Source: Pseudomonas sp. BBP2017
GTDB taxonomy: Bacteria > Pseudomonadota > Gammaproteobacteria > Pseudomonadales > Pseudomonadaceae
Direction: 5' to 3'
Assembly (NCBI RefSeq): GCF_003024385.1
Contig: NZ_PVZN01000002.1
Coordinates: forward strand, 434,001 to 498,000
Length of the DNA: 64,000 nt
Positions 47,665 to 56,057 of the stretch are shown here, piece after piece. The position numbers and the translations under genes were made by a program. Below the pieces are notes generated by a model. That model was not told the origin of the DNA, ran no database searches, and was given only the letters and a program-made list of their open reading frames with translations. How positions within the stretch are numbered: position 1 is the first letter of the stretch; every line of letters begins with the position of its first letter.

Positions 47665-48789
47665 ATGAAACCTGGAGTTTTCGCCAAGCTGGCGTTCACC
47701 GTCGCCGCCTGTGCCAGCACCCTGGCAGCCTGGGCTGCCGACAGCAGCGGGCCTGCGCTGAAGGCGGGTCACGAGTACATGATCGCGACCAACTATCCAA
47801 ACAACCTGCACGTGGTCGACCTGGCCCGCGATGAGCTCTACAAGAGCTGCAAGCTGCCGGACGCCTTCGGGCCCGGCACGGCGATGATGGCGCCGGACAA
47901 CCGCACCGCGTACTTGCTCAACAACCACTTCGGTGACCTCTACGGCGTTGACCTGGACACCTGCAAGACAGTGTTTCACGCCAACTTGTCGAACACCCCG
48001 GGCGAGCTGGCGCGCTCGATGTTCTCGTTCGCAATCAGTCCGGATGGCAAGGAAGTCTACGCCACGGTCAATCCTACCCAGCGTCTGAATGACCACTACG
48101 TGGTCAAACCACCGCGCCTGGAGGTATTCCGCACCGCAGACGGGCTGGCGGCCAAACCGGTGCGCAGCTTTCCCATGCCACGCCAGGTCTTCCTGATGCG
48201 CGCAGCGGATGACGGCAGCCTGTTTGTCGCAGGCCCCGATATTTACAAGATGGATGTGAACACCGGCAAGTATGAGGTCGCGCTGCCACTGCGCAACTGG
48301 CAGCGTCCGGGTTTCAGCGCCCCGGACGTACTGTACTTCTGGCCACACCAGACCGCACAGCATGACTTCACCATGCTCTACACCGTGTCGCGCTTCAAGG
48401 ACGACAAGCAGGACCCGGCCACGGCTGAGCCGATGTATGGCTACCTGAGCATCGATCTCAAGAGCGGTAAAAGCAGATATCAGGAGTTCGCCTCGCTGAC
48501 CGAGCTGTACTTCACCGGCCTGCGCTCGCCTAAGGACCCTAACCAGATGTATGGGGTACTGAACCGCCTGGCCCGCTACGACATCAAGGAGCGCAAGCTG
48601 ATCAAGGCCGCCAACCTGGACCACACTTACTACTGCGTGGCCTTCAACAAGCAAGGCAGCAAGCTCTACCTTGCCGGGACGTTCAACGATATCGCCGTGT
48701 TCGATCCGCAGAGCCTGGAGAAGGTCAAGAACATCAAGCTGCCAGGTGGCGACATGTCGATCACCACCACCCAGGTGTTCGTCAGGTAA
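47665..48789 (+). CDS. qhpB: Quinohemoprotein amine dehydrogenase beta subunit (QhpB)
   Basis: A 374-residue secreted subunit starting at the ATG at 47665 (AAGGGGAA upstream), with a signal peptide ending near AAWA-ADSSG. It forms a seven-bladed beta-propeller; repeated YVTN-like blade patterns are visible (for example HEYMIATNYPNNLHVVDL and KLYLAGTFNDIAVFDPQS). It packs against the gamma subunit and contributes to the active-site cavity. It closes the structural operon 31 bp after qhpC. A strong GC hairpin follows the stop. Confidence 0.92.
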   Translation: MKPGVFAKLAFTVAACASTLAAWAADSSGPALKAGHEYMIATNYPNNLHVVDLARDELYKSCKLPDAFGPGTAMMAPDNRTAYLLNNHFGDLYGVDLDTCKTVFHANLSNTPGELARSMFSFAISPDGKEVYATVNPTQRLNDHYVVKPPRLEVFRTADGLAAKPVRSFPMPRQVFLMRAADDGSLFVAGPDIYKMDVNTGKYEVALPLRNWQRPGFSAPDVLYFWPHQTAQHDFTMLYTVSRFKDDKQDPATAEPMYGYLSIDLKSGKSRYQEFASLTELYFTGLRSPKDPNQMYGVLNRLARYDIKERKLIKAANLDHTYYCVAFNKQGSKLYLAGTFNDIAVFDPQSLEKVKNIKLPGGDMSITTTQVFVR

Positions 48790-48796
48790 GCAAGGC

Positions 48797-48821
48797 CGCC
48801 GCGCCGCCAGGCGGCGCGGCG
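48797..48821 (+). terminator. GC-rich hairpin after qhpB
   Basis: CGCCGCGCCGCC (48797-48808) pairs perfectly with GGCGGCGCGGCG (48810-48821). Only a weak T-containing tail (TTAATCCTC) follows, so it may act as a Rho-independent terminator of modest strength or as a 3' stabiliser. Confidence 0.5.
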
Positions 48822-48953
48822 TTAATCCTCGGTACATGGTGAGCTGTGCAGTCGCCGAGGTACAGATGATCGGAATACCGTGCGCTCAATACGTGGCGCC
48901 TGCCAGAAAGGTGCTAGCGTGCTTGCCGCAGGGGCGCTATGCCGACACCGCCC

Positions 48954-49517
48954 TTACGTTTGCTTGATTCGATAGGCTGTGGCGCTCCAGTAGCTATTGC
49001 CATTGCGTTGTTGGCGCATCCAGCCAGCAGCCTCCAGCTGGTTGGCGATCATTCGATTCATGATGCCATGACCGAGCAGTAGAACGGGCCCTTCATCAGC
49101 AAGGGACTGAAGGCGTTGAGCGGCGGTACTGGCCCGCATTCTGGCTTCACAGGCAGACTCGACTTTCCCTGAGAAACCGCAAAACCATAAGATTCGAAGA
49201 ATAAACGCCCAGGTAAACGGCGACAGGCGTGGCAGCGTCCAGCGCCCATGGGGCAACTGCGCCTCGCAGAAGACCTCGTCTACCACAACGGGCTGCAAGC
49301 CCAACGCCCGAACGGATGTCAGTGCCCGAGGTGCGGTGCTCGACACAATTACCTTGGCACTGGCAGCCAGCGCCACGCTAACCTTCGGAGCGGGATGGCT
49401 TTTGATTTCGCTGAGGTCGTAATGCTCGATCCAGCGCTTCATATCGAGCGCTGAAACGTTGCCGGTCATGATCAGGTCTGGCTGACCATGGCGCATCAGG
49501 ATGATTTCCTTATCCAT
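48954..49517 (-). CDS. Histidine phosphatase family protein
   Basis: A 187-residue member of the phosphoglycerate-mutase-like (branch 1) superfamily. The catalytic RHG is in IILMRHGQPD (His10), with a second histidine in VLLLGHGIMNRM. I start at the ATG at 49517 with AAGGA about 10 nt upstream; an in-frame TTG lies 9 nt earlier. The middle part carries a hydrophobic stretch (FTWAFILRILWFCGF) unusual for the soluble enzymes. Substrate is not predictable. It runs leftward after the MerR gene, 52 bp downstream of it, and could be co-transcribed. Confidence 0.78.
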   Translation of the reverse strand: MDKEIILMRHGQPDLIMTGNVSALDMKRWIEHYDLSEIKSHPAPKVSVALAASAKVIVSSTAPRALTSVRALGLQPVVVDEVFCEAQLPHGRWTLPRLSPFTWAFILRILWFCGFSGKVESACEARMRASTAAQRLQSLADEGPVLLLGHGIMNRMIANQLEAAGWMRQQRNGNSYWSATAYRIKQT

Positions 49518-49569
49518 TGCTATCAAATCCTTGTTTTGCTGTTGCGTGAGTACTCAGGATGCCCAACGT

Positions 49570-49959
49570 TCAGCTGGAAACGTTGTTGAGCTTCTGCAGC
49601 TCAATCTGCTTGGCAGCACTGAGCTCAAGGTTTATGCGTTCCTCATCCAGATACCGATAAATGCTCTGCAAGCTGGAGATTTTTTGTTTGATCTCTGCCA
49701 TCTTTTTTTCAATAAGCTTTGCACCGTCAGCACAATCGATCCGCTTGTTGCGCTGCGCATCTAGAATCTCGCCAATCTCCCCCAGGGAAAACCCCATGCT
49801 TTGGGCGCGCTGGATAAAGTCCAGATCCTGCAGGGTTTGCTCGGTGTAGACGCGATAGTTGTTGATACGCCGCTGTGCTGAGATCAGGCCGATTTGCTCG
49901 TAGTAACGCAGCGTATGTCGACTCGCACCGCTGCGTGTCTCGAGTTCGCCGATTCTCAT
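49570..49959 (-). CDS. MerR-family transcriptional regulator
   Basis: A 129-residue MerR protein. The N-terminal winged helix has MRIGELETRSGASRHTLRYYEQIGLI, then a second motif NNYRVYTEQTLQDLDFIQRAQSMGFSLGEIGEIL, followed by a dimerisation coiled coil. The cysteine pattern of metal sensors is absent (only one Cys, in RIDCADG), so it more likely senses an organic compound or redox state. It diverges from an SDR gene whose promoter contains a dyad in a 20-bp spacer, the classic MerR target. Confidence 0.87.
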   Translation of the reverse strand: MRIGELETRSGASRHTLRYYEQIGLISAQRRINNYRVYTEQTLQDLDFIQRAQSMGFSLGEIGEILDAQRNKRIDCADGAKLIEKKMAEIKQKISSLQSIYRYLDEERINLELSAAKQIELQKLNNVSS

Positions 49960-49971
49960 GAAAACTACCGC

Positions 49972-50003
49972 TTGACTGTAGAGTTGGCTCGATAGTTTAC
50001 GCT
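49972..50003 (+). promoter_or_regulatory. MerR-type promoter with long spacer and dyad
   Basis: TTGACT (49972-49977), a 20-bp spacer, then TACGCT (49998-50003). The spacer region carries the dyad ACTGTAGAG-TTGG-CTCGATAGT (49975-49996, 7 of 9 pairs). Overlong spacers with a central dyad are the hallmark of MerR-activated promoters. Confidence 0.55.
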
Positions 50004-50033
50004 TGATTTCTCACCTTACCAAGGAGCAGGGAA

Positions 50034-51113
50034 ATGAGCGTGGAGTGCTTTGTAACCGGGGGAACCGGCTTCATCGGCCAGCATCTGCTAGCGCACCTGA
50101 GTGCGCAAGGTCACACAATCCGGGTGTTGATGCGTAGCCCCGGGCGGCTCCCGGCATTGCGTGAGCAGGTCCGCAGTTTAGGCGGGAATGCAGCCCGGAT
50201 CTTTGCTGTAGAGGGGGACCTGGAAAGCGACAACCTCGGTATCAGTCAGGCAGACCGGGAGGTGCTAAGGCAAGCCCGAGTGGTATTCCACCTGGGCGTC
50301 CAGTTTGCCTGGGGGCTTTCACTGGAGCAGGCGCGCGCAGTCAATGTCGAAGGGGCAAGGCGAGTGGCGCGGCTGGCGTGCGGACAAAAAAGCCGTCTGG
50401 TGCTGATCGGTGGCTACATGCTGAACAACCATGAGCACTTGCGGCGTATCGGCATCGACCCCAGTTGCCCGCTGTCGACGAATTGGCCAGCAGTTTACCG
50501 GCATGTCGGCGGCTACGAAGGCAGCAAGCTGGAGGCGTATTTTGCGACACTGGAGGTTGTGTCGGCCGAGTGCGGGGAACTGACAGTTGTTCACCCTGCG
50601 ACGGTTTGCGGCCATAGTCGCACCGGCCATATTCTTGGCGGTCAACCACTGGCGGAACTGATACGCAACCTTATGCAGGGGAAGTTGGCTGCAGTGCCTG
50701 GTAGCGCGGAGCACTGGTTGCCACTGGTCACCGTGGACTACCTGGTTGAGCTGGTCACACTTTGTGCTTTTGATCCCGCCATGGCGGGCCAGGAACTGCT
50801 GGCGCTTGATAAGCAAACGCCCAACTTGCGAGAACTTCTGGCACAGGTGGCACAAGCACTTGGCTTGAAGGCGCCCAAGTATCACATTTCGCTTCGACTG
50901 CTGAAGTTGCTACTGAGCATTCCTCCCGTCGCGCGGCTGTTGAATGCGAACGCCGAATCGCTGGACTTCATCCAGACCACTCGCTTTGATACTGCGGCGC
51001 TTGAGCAGTTTGCCAACAGGCATGGCATCAGCAAGCCGGATATTGGCCAGGCGTTGCAGCACACTGCAACGTTCGTCAATTCGTTTCACCTTGGCCAGAG
51101 CAGGGCACGCTGA
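50034..51113 (+). CDS. NAD-dependent epimerase/dehydratase family protein (extended SDR)
   Basis: A 359-residue extended short-chain dehydrogenase. Cofactor motif is TGGTGFIGQHL (residues 8-18), and the catalytic Tyr161 and Lys165 are in YEGSKLEAY. It resembles dihydroflavonol reductase-like or 3-beta-HSD-like SDRs acting on carbonyls. The C-terminal segment LRLLKLLLSIPPVARLLN is hydrophobic and may touch the membrane. AAGGAG lies 7 nt before the ATG. It diverges from the MerR regulator, which probably controls it, with a role in detoxification likely but unproven. Confidence 0.82.
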   Translation: MSVECFVTGGTGFIGQHLLAHLSAQGHTIRVLMRSPGRLPALREQVRSLGGNAARIFAVEGDLESDNLGISQADREVLRQARVVFHLGVQFAWGLSLEQARAVNVEGARRVARLACGQKSRLVLIGGYMLNNHEHLRRIGIDPSCPLSTNWPAVYRHVGGYEGSKLEAYFATLEVVSAECGELTVVHPATVCGHSRTGHILGGQPLAELIRNLMQGKLAAVPGSAEHWLPLVTVDYLVELVTLCAFDPAMAGQELLALDKQTPNLRELLAQVAQALGLKAPKYHISLRLLKLLLSIPPVARLLNANAESLDFIQTTRFDTAALEQFANRHGISKPDIGQALQHTATFVNSFHLGQSRAR

Positions 51114-51132
51114 CGCGAGGGGCCCTGAGATA

Positions 51133-51558
51133 ATGATTCGGCGCGGGTTGAACGTTGTGTCCTTGCCAGACAATCATCACTGCCCACAACCCTTTCCCGG
51201 TGGCAGGATCAGGACCGTTACGTGTACCCATGGGCGGGGACTTGTCGGCCGTTTCATGGCGCATGGCGTCGGCTACTTCATCGAGATAGAGGGCGAGCCC
51301 TCCCTCTATCTTTGCGGTGATACGCTGCTCACCGACCAGATTCGGCAGTTCGTCGCCCTTCATCAGCCTGAGGTTTCGGTCGTTCCCGCCGGTGGAGCGT
51401 GCCTGGATATCGGTAGCGAGATAATCATGGGGGTTGAAGAGGTGATCGAGTTCACCCAATCGGTACGAGGCAGGCTTATCGCCCGACTACTGATCCCTGC
51501 CGACGGTGAGGCGGTGGATGTTCGTCTAGCCACAAACTCCGAACAGGCGAGGGGATAA
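51133..51558 (+). pseudogene. Remnant of a UlaG-like metallo-beta-lactamase-fold hydrolase
   Basis: The readable part starts IMIRRGLNVVSLPDNHHCPQ and then matches the C-terminal half of MBL-fold proteins of this type: CTHGRGLVGRFMAHGVGYFIE, PSLYLCGDTLL and SVVPAGGACLDIG. The whole N-terminal half with the HxHxDH metal site is missing. A second lesion follows GRLIA: the frame jumps directly to RLLIPADGEAVDV, so the expected NHLEALDHCP-type segment of roughly 25 residues is absent while the family-typical end is kept. I read it as a decayed gene with an N-terminal truncation and an in-frame internal deletion. It lies 19 bp after the SDR gene. Confidence 0.65.
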
Positions 51559-52040
51559 TAATACACAGCCGTCGTCGACCGCGTTTCACCCTGCACGGCA
51601 GCCCCAGGTTTGGGCAGCGCACATGATTGAACACGCGCAGTGGCTACGCAGGTTTCAGCAAAAGCCGCAAGTATCCATAGGTGTAGAGTCTGGGACCGCC
51701 CGTCGGTGGTTTTGCCCGAGAAATGAACGATCGGAAAATACAGCTCTCTTATTTTCCAGCAGGCCGGCCCTCAGTGATCACGCCATGCGCTCCCTAGTAA
51801 AAAAATCGACATTCAACCTCATCGGCATCGTATGGAATGCACGTGGGGTTTTTTTTACCTGAAGCCTGGAGTAACGATATGCCCTCTTCAATGACTCGCT
51901 GGGCGAGTCGCTGCGTTCTTTAAGTACCGGTTTACTGATTTATTTTATTCAAGTGAGTTTGATCCTGTAGTTGCGGTCATGGTGTTCGTGCGCCTGTTGC
52001 AAGGTCATTTGACACTAATACAATAAGTGGAGAGGTAGTC
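51559..52040. other. Gene-free stretch between remnant and membrane protein gene
   Basis: 482 bp without a supported gene. It contains an 8-T run at 51849-51857 and a small hairpin (GACTCGC-TGG-GCGAGTC, 51893-51909), and becomes AT-rich towards the next gene. It may be the debris of a deletion, given degraded genes on both sides. Confidence 0.4.
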
Positions 52041-52703
52041 GTGGAGATCAATACAGTTATTAGTCTGTTCGGGCAGAAAGAATCCATCGAGCTTTTGCGG
52101 TTGGCGGTTGTTTATGTCCATTTATTAGCCTGTTGTGTAGCCATCGGTCTGGTGTTTGCCAGCGATGCGGCAATGATCAAGGGCTTATTGAAAGGTCGTA
52201 TGTCGACAGCACACGATAACGATCACATGGCGAGCCTGCAGAAATCCGTTGCCAACGCGTTGATATTTTTATGGCTTACCGGAGCCGCACTGATAGGTAT
52301 CGATTACCTTGAAAAAGGCATGAACTATTTTGCCAATCCGAAACTTCAAGCCAAAGTCATTATTGTCTTGCTACTGACGTTCAATGGTATGTTGTTGCAT
52401 CGCTATGTATTGCCTGCTTTGCTGAAGGCCGGATCGCTGCTTGATCTGCAGGTCGGTGTGCGGTTGTTTGCCCTGTTCTCAGGAGCGCTGTCAGGCGTGT
52501 CCTGGCTGTATGCCGCCATGCTAGGCGTCGGTCGGCCACTGGCCTGGAAGTACTCGCTCAGCGAGTTGCTGATGGCGCATCCGGTGCTGATCGTGCTCGG
52601 GTTTGCGTTGATGGTGGCATTGACCCAGTGGGCACGGAACCGGAGCATGGCAGTGCCGGCTCAGGAGCGTCCATGGCTGCTTGCGGGGATTCATACGCGC
52701 TAA
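52041..52703 (+). CDS. Integral membrane protein of unknown function
   Basis: A 220-residue protein with a GTG start (GGAGAGG 10 nt upstream) and five or six hydrophobic segments: near residues 20-45, 70-88, 105-122, 135-165 and 180-200. I recognise no enzymatic motif. The layout, with conserved-looking histidines close to helix ends (VHLLACC, LLHRYVL), recalls small di-heme or CopD-like membrane proteins, but I cannot assign a family. It is monocistronic, and convergent with the truncated MscS remnant. Confidence 0.65.
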   Translation: MEINTVISLFGQKESIELLRLAVVYVHLLACCVAIGLVFASDAAMIKGLLKGRMSTAHDNDHMASLQKSVANALIFLWLTGAALIGIDYLEKGMNYFANPKLQAKVIIVLLLTFNGMLLHRYVLPALLKAGSLLDLQVGVRLFALFSGALSGVSWLYAAMLGVGRPLAWKYSLSELLMAHPVLIVLGFALMVALTQWARNRSMAVPAQERPWLLAGIHTR

Positions 52704-52757
52704 GCTGACGAGAAGATCAGCTTGCTTGCGGTGCAAGGGGAAGGGGCGCACCTCTGT

Positions 52758-53120
52758 TCATGAGCTCACAGACAACGCCTCGACACGCCCGCGGAACGCG
52801 ATGGCCAGACCGACCGCGGCGAGCAGCGCGGCGAAGGTGGTGGTCTGCATGCCGAGGTAACCGAGGATGCCGATCACCAGAATGATGTTCAGTGTCACGG
52901 TGATGACTGAGCCGACATAGCGCAGCACGGTCGGGTCGAGCTTCTGCTGGGTCAGGGCCCGTTGCACCATGCCGACGGCAAAGCCGATCAACCAGCGGCC
53001 GATGATCCAGAAGGCGATGGCGGAGATAATCTTGACCGCGAAAGCGGCCCCGTACTGTTGCACAAGAGCAATTAGCGCATTGAACTTCGTGGTGGTCATG
53101 CTAACGATGGTTTCGTCCAT
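52758..53120 (-). pseudogene. Truncated small MscS-type channel gene
   Basis: The frame from the ATG at 53120 encodes a normal start of a small MscS (KIISAIAFWIIGRWLIGFAV, then LRYVGSVITVTLNIILVIGI and TTTFAALLAAVGLAIA). It breaks off in the pore helix with an unrelated tail (FRGRVEALSVSS) and a stop at about 120 residues. E. coli MscS has 286. The beta domain and C-terminal vestibule are missing. Nothing downstream restores the family sequence, so a deletion rather than a simple frameshift is likely. A full-length MscS is encoded at 34164-35789. Confidence 0.7.
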
Positions 53121-53248
53121 GGCTGGGGCCCGAAAATGAAGGATTGGCCTCAAACCGCTAGCACAAGCTGTGTGCCGCGCCAGCCAATCGGCAAGCACAC
53201 AGCCTCCGGGAGTGGCCGCTGCGGCGTGAAAGGCTCACTAGCCAGGTT

Positions 53249-54349
53249 TCATTCAGACGGAGAATAAAGCACGACTGCCGCTCGCAGCTTATTGCCGCCG
53301 AAAAGGCTCATACGCTGAAACTCTTGGTGGGTTACGGGAAGGTGCTGGCAATCCAGGGCGTGGCGATGCCGGCTATGGTCAATGTCCGGATCATGCAGGT
53401 AAACAAAGTCTTCGTCGCATCCTGTCACTAGCACCCAGTGTGGTGCTTTGCTTCGGGTCATGCGAAAACAGCTGATCAGCACCAGCGGCTGACCGCCCGC
53501 CGCCAATAGATCCACTATGTCGATTTTCTTGCTCTGTACCTGCACCACATCGCTACTTTGCAGTTCAGTGCAGAGTTCTTCATGCACCAGGCGGATCACT
53601 GCTTTTTTGTCCTCACTGCGTACGCCATCGAGGAACAGCGGGCCGTCGACACTCACCTGCAAGGTCACCCGAAACCCCCTGCGCCAGGCCGCCAACGCGA
53701 GCCCCTGCGGGCTGCAGCCACCATGCCCGGAGGTCATGAACACAGTGGTTGCTTCGCGCCACAGCTGAACCTCTTCACGTCTGCTCAACGCCCGCCCGGT
53801 TTGCAGCGCAGCCATGGCCATCAACAGGCATGCCGGGCCACAAGTAAAGTCTGTGGTCTGCTGATAGTAAGGCACCCGCCGCGCATTGCCGGAGGGCTGA
53901 TCAATGATGCGTTTCTCATAGCGCAGAGCGTCGGCGTGATCCTGGTAGTAGTCGTTGATCACAGCGAAGCGTCGATAGCCTGCGCCCTCATAAAGCCTGA
54001 TGGCCGTCTTGTTGTCGGGGCGAACCTCAAGGCGCAGGTAGGCGCAGTCAACGTTGCGCGCGTTTTCCTCCGCTTCAGCCAGCAACCGCTTGCCTAGCCC
54101 TTGACCGCGAGCGGCGGGCGAGATGGCGATGGAGTAGAGGCGAGCCAGGGAGGTCCCGCGATGAAACAACAACAAGGCATAACCCATTAACTGCCCCTGC
54201 GCTTGAGCGACGATCAAGCTGGCATGTGCACGGCTTATCATCCATTGAAAACTTCGAGGTGATAGCCGGTCATGCTCGAAACATTGGTTCTCCAATGACA
54301 GTAACGATGGCAGGTCTTGGCCGCAGGCTTTGCGAAATATAAATTCCAT
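53249..54349 (-). CDS. GNAT acetyltransferase fused to C39-like cysteine peptidase
   Basis: A 366-residue two-domain protein. Residues 1-150 are a RimI-like GNAT domain with the acetyl-CoA loop RGQGLGKRLL (81-90). Residues 155-366 are a papain-like C39-type peptidase: catalytic Cys170 in TTDFTCGPACLL, His304 in APHWVLVTG and Asp320 in YLHDPD. It has no signal peptide or transporter domain, so it acts in the cytoplasm. It diverges from an RLAN/RimK ATP-grasp gene 92 bp away, a pairing reported for proposed peptide-tailing systems. The start is the ATG at 54349; an in-frame GTG lies 9 nt upstream. Confidence 0.85.
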   Translation of the reverse strand: MEFIFRKACGQDLPSLLSLENQCFEHDRLSPRSFQWMISRAHASLIVAQAQGQLMGYALLLFHRGTSLARLYSIAISPAARGQGLGKRLLAEAEENARNVDCAYLRLEVRPDNKTAIRLYEGAGYRRFAVINDYYQDHADALRYEKRIIDQPSGNARRVPYYQQTTDFTCGPACLLMAMAALQTGRALSRREEVQLWREATTVFMTSGHGGCSPQGLALAAWRRGFRVTLQVSVDGPLFLDGVRSEDKKAVIRLVHEELCTELQSSDVVQVQSKKIDIVDLLAAGGQPLVLISCFRMTRSKAPHWVLVTGCDEDFVYLHDPDIDHSRHRHALDCQHLPVTHQEFQRMSLFGGNKLRAAVVLYSPSE

Positions 54350-54441
54350 ACAGGTCACCGTAAAACTTTCGTAATGAAGCGAGACTTTTTGAAATTTCCA
54401 TGCTTAATAGATAAGCACTTGGTCTTCGTTAGGTACTTGAG

Positions 54442-56028
54442 ATGGCAGTGGCACAATTTGGCTTGCACGAAGTATTGGGTAAAAATAGTGAGACAGCAAT
54501 AGTCAAACAGCCCGGTGGCGCAATTGAAAGTAAAGGGTCAAGTCAACTTGTGATTATTGTTGAGCGCAAGGAGGACTGGAGTAAATACTTTCCCAGTGAA
54601 GACCTGGTAACCGCCCAGGAATACCTGGAATCGCCGCGGAGCAGCGAACCGGGCAAGCGTGTACAGGTCATTAATCTTTGTCGCAGCTACAAGTATCTTG
54701 GGCACGGCTATTACTGTTCGCTGTTGGCGGAGGCGAGGGGGCATAAAGTAATACCGTCGGTCAAGACAATCAGTGAACTTTCCCGCAAGTCACTCTATGG
54801 CTTGGCCCTGGACGACGTGGAAAAAACCCTGGAGAAAAACTTAAGTAATAATCTTTATGCCAGTGCTGAAGGGTTTACCCTGAGTCTTTACTTTGGCTGG
54901 ACACACCTGGAACCGTTGCAATCCATTGCTCGTCAGTTGTTTGAGGCTTTTCCCTGTCCGGTATTATTGGTCGAGTTTCGCAAAGCCGATGGCTGGCAGA
55001 TCGCGGGGGTAAAAGCCGGGTCGCTGCACAAGTTACGCGAAGATCAGGAAGATCACTTCGCCAATGCACTGGACGGATTCAGTCGAAAAATCTGGCGTGT
55101 GCCCCGATCCAGGCGCATGGCGCGCTATGATCTGGCCATCCTGCATGACCCCGATGAAACGTTGCCCCCCTCTAATGCCAAGGCACTGGAGAGTTTCGTG
55201 CGGGTAGGCCGGTGCATGGGTATCGATGTCGAGCTGATCGAGAGGAAAGACTACTCGCGTCTGGCCGAATATGACGCACTGCTGATTCGCGAAACCACCA
55301 GCGTCGACAATCACACCTACCGCTTCGCCAAAAAAGCCGAGAGCGAAGGGTTGGTGGTGATGGACGATCCAACCTCCATACTGCGCTGTACCAACAAGGT
55401 TTACCTGACCGACCTGCTGCGCAGCAACAAACTTGCGATGCCGGCCAGCGAGATTCTCTACAAAGACAACCTGCAAGAACTGCAGCTAGTGGGTGAACGT
55501 CTGGGGTTCCCGCTGGTAGTGAAAATCCCTGACGGTTGCTTCTCCCGAGGCGTGATCAAAGTGGAGAATCAGGAGCAGTTGCTGCGGGCGACTGCTGAGC
55601 TCTTCGAGCACTCGGTGTTGCTCCTGGCTCAGGAGTACCTCTATACCGAGTACGACTGGCGCATCGGTATCCTCAATCGCAAGCCGATCTTCGCTTGCCA
55701 GTACTTCATGTCGAAAGGCCATTGGCAGATATTCAACCACAAGGCCAATGGCGCCGACGTGATTGGTGAGTGCCGCACTTTACCCGTCCACGAAGTACCT
55801 CGGGCAGTGGTAGAGCTGGCAGTAAAAACAGCCAGTCTGATTGGCGATGGTTTGTACGGTGTCGACCTCAAGCAAGCGGGTGACAAAGTGGTGGTTATCG
55901 AAGTGAACGATAATCCCAACCTGGACGCCGGTATTGAAGACGCTTACTTGCAGGACGATCTGTACACCCTGGTGCTGGAGGAGTTCGTGCGCCGGCTGGA
56001 ACACAAGCGCCGTGGCCATATCTGGTAG
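54442..56028 (+). CDS. RimK-family ATP-grasp ligase with RLAN domain
   Basis: A 528-residue amidoligase. The N-terminal ~190 residues look like the RimK-like ATP-grasp N-terminal (RLAN) domain, with NLCRSYKYLGHGYYCSLLAEARGHKVIPS as its clearest segment. A central linker follows, then an ATP-grasp fold with GFPLVVKIPDGCFSRGVIKV (ATP-binding lysine) and a metal-binding end VVVIEVNDNPNLDAGIED. Such enzymes add amino acids, often glutamate, to protein or peptide carboxyl ends. It shares its divergent promoter region with the GNAT-C39 gene and is followed after 29 bp by a CorA-like gene. Target unknown. Confidence 0.86.
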   Translation: MAVAQFGLHEVLGKNSETAIVKQPGGAIESKGSSQLVIIVERKEDWSKYFPSEDLVTAQEYLESPRSSEPGKRVQVINLCRSYKYLGHGYYCSLLAEARGHKVIPSVKTISELSRKSLYGLALDDVEKTLEKNLSNNLYASAEGFTLSLYFGWTHLEPLQSIARQLFEAFPCPVLLVEFRKADGWQIAGVKAGSLHKLREDQEDHFANALDGFSRKIWRVPRSRRMARYDLAILHDPDETLPPSNAKALESFVRVGRCMGIDVELIERKDYSRLAEYDALLIRETTSVDNHTYRFAKKAESEGLVVMDDPTSILRCTNKVYLTDLLRSNKLAMPASEILYKDNLQELQLVGERLGFPLVVKIPDGCFSRGVIKVENQEQLLRATAELFEHSVLLLAQEYLYTEYDWRIGILNRKPIFACQYFMSKGHWQIFNHKANGADVIGECRTLPVHEVPRAVVELAVKTASLIGDGLYGVDLKQAGDKVVVIEVNDNPNLDAGIEDAYLQDDLYTLVLEEFVRRLEHKRRGHIW

Positions 56029-56057
56029 ATGGCCGGGATCGAACCGGGAGTGCCGCG

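Noticed and set aside
50944-51132. Upstream in-frame extension of the MBL remnant overlapping the SDR gene
   Set aside because: The residues before IMIRRGLN are the out-of-frame SDR coding sequence, not MBL-fold sequence.
51623-51862. 79-codon rightward ORF in the gene-poor stretch
   Set aside because: No ribosome site, no family features and atypical composition.
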